A stretch of DNA of 64,000 nt, taken from Verpa conica (Eukaryota; Ascomycota; Pezizomycetes; Pezizales; Morchellaceae). Both the position numbers and the translations under genes were made by a program. Where the stretch lies: the NCBI GenBank assembly GCA_033030425.1, contig JAUFSD010000012.1, positions 620,001 through 684,000 on the forward strand. Reading direction: 5' to 3'. A model generated the notes under the pieces. It did not search any database. It worked only from the letters and a program-made list of their open reading frames with translations, and had not been told where the DNA came from. Below are positions 58,894-64,000 of the stretch, piece by piece. Every line of letters starts with the position of its first letter. Positions within the stretch are counted from its first letter, which is position 1.

Positions 58894-59492
58894 TCTAAAC
58901 ATGAGGTAGATACAAATGTGGACATAGATGGTGTACGATAGGAAATCTCTAATGGCTATGGGGCTATCAATACATGTGGTAATCGCGGGTGAACCGTTTT
59001 TCTTTGAAATAAAATATAGTTAGGGCCGATAAGTCCCTTGCTCTTAGGATTTACCTATTTTCCTATTGAGCGCAAGTAGAGCACCTTGCCCGTTAAGTGC
59101 TCGTGAATTAATAAGAAACTGGGGTAAGTAATTTCTAAAGTTAGACTGAGAAGCAGCAGAACCAGAGTTCAGGGAGGAATAAAAGGGGCCTAAAATGCAA
59201 CGGGAGCTGGACTCAAAATTAGAACTAGAGTTTGAATCTGAAATGGGGCCGGCCTCGGCCTCAGTAATAGGGTCAGTGCCAGAGTTTTTAGTCTACCACC
59301 TCTGCTTTATCTTTAGTCACCCTTACCTATAGCCATCAATTCCTTCAGCTACTCTAGCAAATTATATTGCCATATGTTGCGTATACAAAAACAAGGCAAT
59401 ACGGTATCTAATAGCGTAGAAAAAAGTAGAAGGTAGAAAGGCACCTAACGAGCCGCTAATAATTATCTAGAAAGCGGACCCGCATTGGCTTA
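58894..59492. other. Shared 3' region of ATG6 and the DUF1295 gene
   Basis: About 600 bp between convergent genes. No coding or repeat structure was recognised. Confidence 0.5.
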
Positions 59493-60678
59493 TCATACCC
59501 CATCTCCCCTCAAAGCTTGATCATCTCTGTCCCCACCACTATGCACTGTAGAGTCCTTCTCCGGATCGAAAACATACATTGAAAACTTGTACGTTCAAAT
59601 CAGCAACTACCAAAGATAGCGACAAATAGGAAGGTATTCAACTAACCTCGAACCCAATCGTTCGCTTCAAGGTTGTCGGCAATCTCTCCCAAACTCTCCT
59701 CGGCATCGGAATAAGTATACTAGTCCTCTTCAAATAAACTTGATACTCTTCCCACCCCTCGCCCCTCTCATACCTCTTCTTCGCGTTTGGCTTCTCTTGC
59801 AACGTAAGTCCAGACACAAACAGCAACAAACAAGTCAGGAGAAGTGGCCCCACAATACTCGCGTACTGTGCAGCTGCAGAACCCCTCTTTACTACCCCAT
59901 GAGAAGATGGTGAGATGGTAAGTATCCAGATCCCAAAATGGACTATAATTTCGCCAAAGTAGTTTGGGTGTCGCGACCACCGCCAAAGTCCAGATTGCAT
60001 GAAGAGAGCTTTGTTTTCGGCGCCAGGACCAGAGCGGAATGAATATTTCTGATTATCAGAGATAGTCTCAATAGCAAGACCGAAGATAAAGAGGATTGTG
60101 CCAACTATATCTCCTGCAGTGCCGAATGCAGGGAGAGGCGAGTGAGAGGCGATGTTAGGGCTATTGAGGATAGTGATGGGGAGGGAGACAGTCCAGACCC
60201 AGAGCATTTGAAAGATCCAAAAGCCGAGGAACTTAAAGAAACGGTCGCGCATATCATCTGGGGGGGGGGGTTAGTGATGTTTTGTGACAGGTGAGTTGAC
60301 AGGATTGTAGGCCATACTAAAGCGTTCATCTTTACCAGTTTTAATAATACGGAAAAGGAGGAAGCCTGAGAGACGAGCCCCCCAGAGCATCATAGATATA
60401 GAGGCTACAATATTCTATTAACAGTTAGCTATGTATTGCAAATCCGATAACTCCTTTTCCCTACAAGTCAAAGCAGTGGACAAACATACTCTCGCATCAT
60501 GAATACCACTAAAGCTCAGCGTAATAATCGCCAAAGCCAAAAAGTTTGTCCCTCCAGCAAAATCCGTAAGCTTATCAAACTTGAGTGAAAATGCAATTAC
60601 AAAGAAAAACAATTGATATATGATCGTGATAAGAAGGGTGATTGCAAGATAGTAGTTGTCGAGTGCGTGGACCGCCAT
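59493..60678 (-). CDS. DUF1295 membrane protein, steroid-reductase-like methyltransferase fold
   Basis: Four exons on the minus strand (60678-60490, 60414-60318, 60257-59647, 59585-59493) give 329 aa. The protein has about six to seven membrane spans (LAITLLITIIYQLFFFVIAF, FLALAIITLSFSGIH, FLGFWIFQMLWVWTVSLPIT, DIVGTILFIFGLAIE and others). The conserved region includes WGARLSGFLLFRI, RDRFFKFLGFW, ETISDNQKYSFR, LWRWSRHPNYFGEI and TLQEKPNAKKRYERG. This is the DUF1295 family, related to steroid 5-alpha reductases and isoprenylcysteine methyltransferases. The RHPNYFGE motif would bind the cofactor. The true substrate is unknown, perhaps a sterol or lipid in the ER. The last exon adds an acidic cytosolic tail (FSMYVFDPEKDSTVHSGG). 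A G run in intron 2 lies at the acceptor. Confidence 0.87.
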
Positions 60679-61938
60679 AATTTTTACTTAGGTTTTTACA
60701 AGTAAAATAAGAGGATCACACGGTGAAGACATCTTAAGCTATTGATTTAACGCGTGGGTGGCTAAGGGGTTGGTGGAACATGCTGCATTTGGAGTTTCGT
60801 GATGCTCTTCAAAGTATTGATTCACGATGGATCATTGCGTCATTGACTAGAGGGCCCAGATCGTCGCTTAGGTAAAGCTACAAGGGCATCGCATTTGGGA
60901 TCTGGGGGTTTAGAAAGGGTGGATTATCATAGCAATCAGCATCAGCCCGGGACGCCAGGCGCCAGGCACCTATATATCTGCCCGTGTTGTATTTGTACCT
61001 GAAACTACTAAAGCTGCATTGTACCTTAATTCCATGTATATAGTAACGATAACTCGATCTTGCCAAGAATTATCGATCTGATAATCTCAATCCTAGATCT
61101 CCCCGCACCAGAAGTCCGTGTCTTTATAGACCCGAGGGCCTCGGTCACTAGCATATCAAAAAAAACTGTCCTGGAAGCCCTATATATCAATCCTGGGATT
61201 TTATTTTGATGTTATGCGATGCAGGTCCCCAGAAATTTGTGACAAGATCCCTTTGGCAAGTCCAACCTTATGATGGTAAGCTTGCAATCTAAGAACCTCT
61301 TCAGAAGCTAACCCTAACCCTAGACATTGAATACACTTTGGGGTGGCGTGTGCTATAGGATGTGCCAGTTTACATGTGAAGTGCTGAGGAAAAACTAAGA
61401 CTTTTTGTGGGGAAGCTGGAGAAGAGAGCCTCATCAGATTTACTAGGACTATCCCACGAGCTCGTGGAGTCGGTGGATGGACGTGTCGGGTGCTTTCACA
61501 TGCCAGCCAGGGGGAGTTGGAGGAGCCTGTGTGTGGTTTGTGGCCGGACACAGTCTATTCTTCACATGACGAAGGATGCTCCATGTGAAGCCAAAACGGT
61601 TCACTATCAGTGTCATTCAGCTCCGTAAGCAAGTGTCTCATTGGCCAGCCCCATACTTTTCACGTCCCCCGCCGGAGTTGCAGGAGCCTCGGCTGTACGA
61701 TACCCCGAAACAAGACACTCACCCTCCCCCCATTGCCGCTAGCGAGTCGGTACAAAGTCAGTTCCAGCCCACCACGTCTTCTCTTATTTCTTCTACTTCT
61801 CCCTCTCTCTGCTCCGTGTCCTCATCACCCGTCTCTTTCATCATCATCACTGGACATCCTGGGTTAAAGCTCCTGTGACATTACATTCTTGAAAAATATT
61901 AGCTTGTTATTATCTTTCCCATCACACCCACTGAAATA
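60679..61938. other. Upstream region of the DUF1295 and fumarate reductase genes
   Basis: 1.26 kb between divergent genes. ORFs at 61407-61878 overlap in several frames and look like chance. A pyrimidine-rich stretch at about 61770-61860 precedes the reductase start and is likely its leader. Confidence 0.5.
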
Positions 61939-64000
61939 ATGGCTCCACGAGTAATTGTCGTTGGTGGTGGTCGTAAGTTTCCCCATGATGAGCTAGAGCT
62001 TCAATAGTTGTAGGGTAACGTGGAATATGCGCTGACCCGTCATTTATATAGTTTCCGGTCTCAGTGCTGCTCACACTTTGTACTTGGCTGGTGGAAACGT
62101 CCTTGTACTCGATAAGCAAGGTATGCAGCTCCCCCGGGCTTCGGTGATGAAGTTAGCCGCTTTCTAACCAGCGAGGTAATAGGATTTTTCGGCGGAAACT
62201 CCACCAAGGCCACCTCAGGTATCAACGGTGCCCTCACTCGCACCCAGGTCGACTCAAAAATCCAGGATAGTGTCCAGCAGTTCTATGAAGATACCCTGAA
62301 ATCTGCACGTGACAAGGCACGACCGGATCTTATCAAGGTTCTCACTTATAAGTCCGCCGCTGCCGTTGAATGGCTGCAAGATGTGTTCGGACTTGATCTT
62401 ACTCTTGTCTCCCGCCTTGGGTATGCTTTCACCCAAGCTTGCAAATAATAGCAGAAAGCTGACAGAATTGCCAGTGGTCACTCACAGCCCCGCACACACC
62501 GTGGCCACGATGCCAAGTTCCCTGGTATGGCCATCACCTATGCTCTAATGCAGAAGCTTGAGGACCTCGCCGAGACCGAGCCCCACCGAGTAAAGATCAT
62601 TAAGAAGGCCCGCGTTACCAAGATCAACAGCGAAGGCAACAATGTCACTGGTCTTGATTTCGTACATGAAGGCAAAACTTATACTGAGAACGGCCCTGTT
62701 ATTCTCGCAACTGGTGGATATGCCGCGGACTTCGACAGCCCAGACTCACTCTTGAAGAAACACCGTCCTGATGTCCTTAAACTCTCCTCCACCAACGGAA
62801 CTCACGCTACTGGTGATGGACAGAAGATGGTTATGGCTCTTGGCGGTAACGCAATCGACATGGACAAGGTCCAAGTTCATCCCACTGGTCTCGTAGATCC
62901 TAAGGACCCTACTTCCAAGTGGAAGTTCTTGGCTGCTGAAGCTCTCCGTGGTGAGGGTGGTCTTCTTCTGAACGCCGAGGGCAACCGATTCTGTGACGAG
63001 CTTGGTCATAGAGATTATGTCTCTGGCGAAATGTTTAAGAATAAGTTCCCTATCAGGCTTGTCCTTAATAGCAAAGCCTCTAAGGTCCTTGATTTCCACA
63101 CTAGACATTACTCTGGTCGTGGTCTTATGAAGAAAATCACTGGTGCCGAGCTGGCCAAGGAGATTGGCTGTGGACCTGAACACCTCCAGAAAGTCTTCAA
63201 GTCATATAACGACATCGCTGATGGAAAGGCCAAAGACCCGTACGGAAAGAAGTTTTTCCACAACACTCCTTTCGATATTAACGATGACTTTCATGTTGCT
63301 CTTATGGAGCCTGTTGTCCATTTCACTATGGGAGGTGTCGAGATCGATGACAAGGCCCGAGTCCTTAACCACGAAGGCAAGCCCTTCGAAGGCCTCTACG
63401 CCTGTGGTGAAATTGCTGGGGGTGTCCATGGTGCTAACCGTCTTGGTGGTTCGTCGCTTCTTGGATGTGTTGTTTACGGTCGTGTTGCTGGTGACACTGC
63501 CGCCGAGTATCTCTTCCAGAAGGTTCTTTCTGGTGCTGGATCGATCACCGCTGCCGCTCGTTTGAACCAGATCTCACTTCATCTTGATCCTAGTAACCCG
63601 GGCAAGCTCACAATTGAGTGGAATGGCGGGAGCACTGTTTCTTCACCAGAGGCCTCAGGCGAGGGTGTTTCCGGTCAGACCTCGACCAACGCTGCCCCCA
63701 AAGGTAGTGCCGAGGGTCAGGATCTAAGTAAGGTAGAGAAGGGTGCTGGCAAGAAAGAGTTCTCTATTCCGGAGAAGGAGTATACTTTGGAGGAGGTTGC
63801 GGCACACAACACTAAGGATAATGTGTGGGTTGTTGTCAAGGGTGTCGTTATGGATGTGACCAACTTCCTGGAGGACCATCCTGGTGGTGTTCAGGCCATC
63901 ATGAACTTTGCCGGTAGAGATGCAACTGAAGAGTAAGTAATCCTCCTAGATAGTAAATTAAATGCACCTACTAACTTATCTTTTTTAGGTTTGCGATGTT
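61939..64000 (+). CDS. Soluble fumarate reductase (FAD) with cytochrome b5 domain, 3' partial
   Basis: Exons 61939-61972, 62052-62120, 62183-62420, 62475-63932 and 63989 onward run off the right edge; about 603 aa are visible. The N-terminus is the FAD-binding fold (APRVIVVGGGLSGLSAAHTL, GFFGGNSTKATSGINGA). Active-site regions follow: VQVHPTG, AEALRGEGG, VVHFTMGGVEID and GEIAGGVHGANRLGGSSL. This is the flavocytochrome-c-like fumarate reductase fold, as in yeast Osm1/Frd1. After a disordered linker comes a cytochrome b5 domain (KEYTLEEVAAHN, VWVVVKG, FLEDHPGG with a haem-ligand His) as found in many filamentous fungi. The enzyme reduces fumarate to succinate and reoxidises FADH2 or NADH when respiration is limited. 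No targeting sequence is seen, so a cytosolic place is likely. Splice phases agree at all four introns. Confidence 0.93.

Overview
This window is nuclear DNA of a filamentous ascomycete (Pezizomycotina). The genes are split by short introns (mostly 41-170 bp) with GT-AG borders and CTAAC/CTAAT-like branch sites. The recognisable proteins are typical of fungi: a Vps3844-type vacuolar sorting protein, an RCR (Congo red resistance) protein, a DUF2406 protein, an Atg6, a GH16 glucanase and a soluble fumarate reductase with a cytochrome b5 tail. Long AT-rich gene-free blocks, a kinase-ankyrin fusion gene and a cluster of DNA transposons would fit a repeat-rich genome such as those of Pezizomycetes. 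The exact lineage is an inference.

Layout. 1-12.6 kb: a split gene of unknown function (minus), the Vps3844 gene, a kinase-ankyrin fusion, a TIR element, spliceosomal cyclophilin H (minus) and a membrane RING-H2 protein. 14-16.2 kb: an intronless acidic protein and an RCR protein, tail to tail. 16.2-24 kb: AT-rich, with one small Cys/His ORF and an APH-family kinase-like gene. 23.8-35.6 kb: a gene-dense block with a GPALPP/DUF3752 protein diverging from VPS8 (CORVET), then the ribosome-associated Hsp70 SSB and a membrane SDR with a long charged tail. 35.6-40.4 kb: gene-free, with one Ty1/copia relic. 40.4-44 kb: a secreted GH16 glucanase and UMP1. 45.07-49.23 kb: nested transposons. 50.3-64 kb: DUF2406 protein, a CitE/CLYBL-like lyase, TVP23 and ATG6 (divergent), a DUF1295 membrane protein and the fumarate reductase, which runs off the right edge.

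The most interesting structure is the set of nested transposons at 45073-49233. A TA-flanked mariner-like MITE was split by a long-TIR element (9-bp TSD TTTCTACTT). That element was split by a complete Mutator-like (MULE) transposon with a 587-aa transposase, 51-bp perfect TIRs and a 10-bp TSD TTGAGAAAAC. It also carries a 258-bp MITE flanked by GTAC. All target duplications are still readable, so most of the insertion order can be read from the DNA. The MULE and its host element share the same first 12 terminal bases, which suggests one transposase may serve both.

Most genes are housekeeping and unlinked in function, apart from a loose theme of endomembrane traffic (Vps3844, Vps8, Tvp23, Atg6) and protein folding or turnover (cyclophilin H, Ssb, Ump1, RING-H2). 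Gene models were spliced by hand from reading frame, splice borders and family similarity. Every multi-exon model given keeps frame across all junctions.
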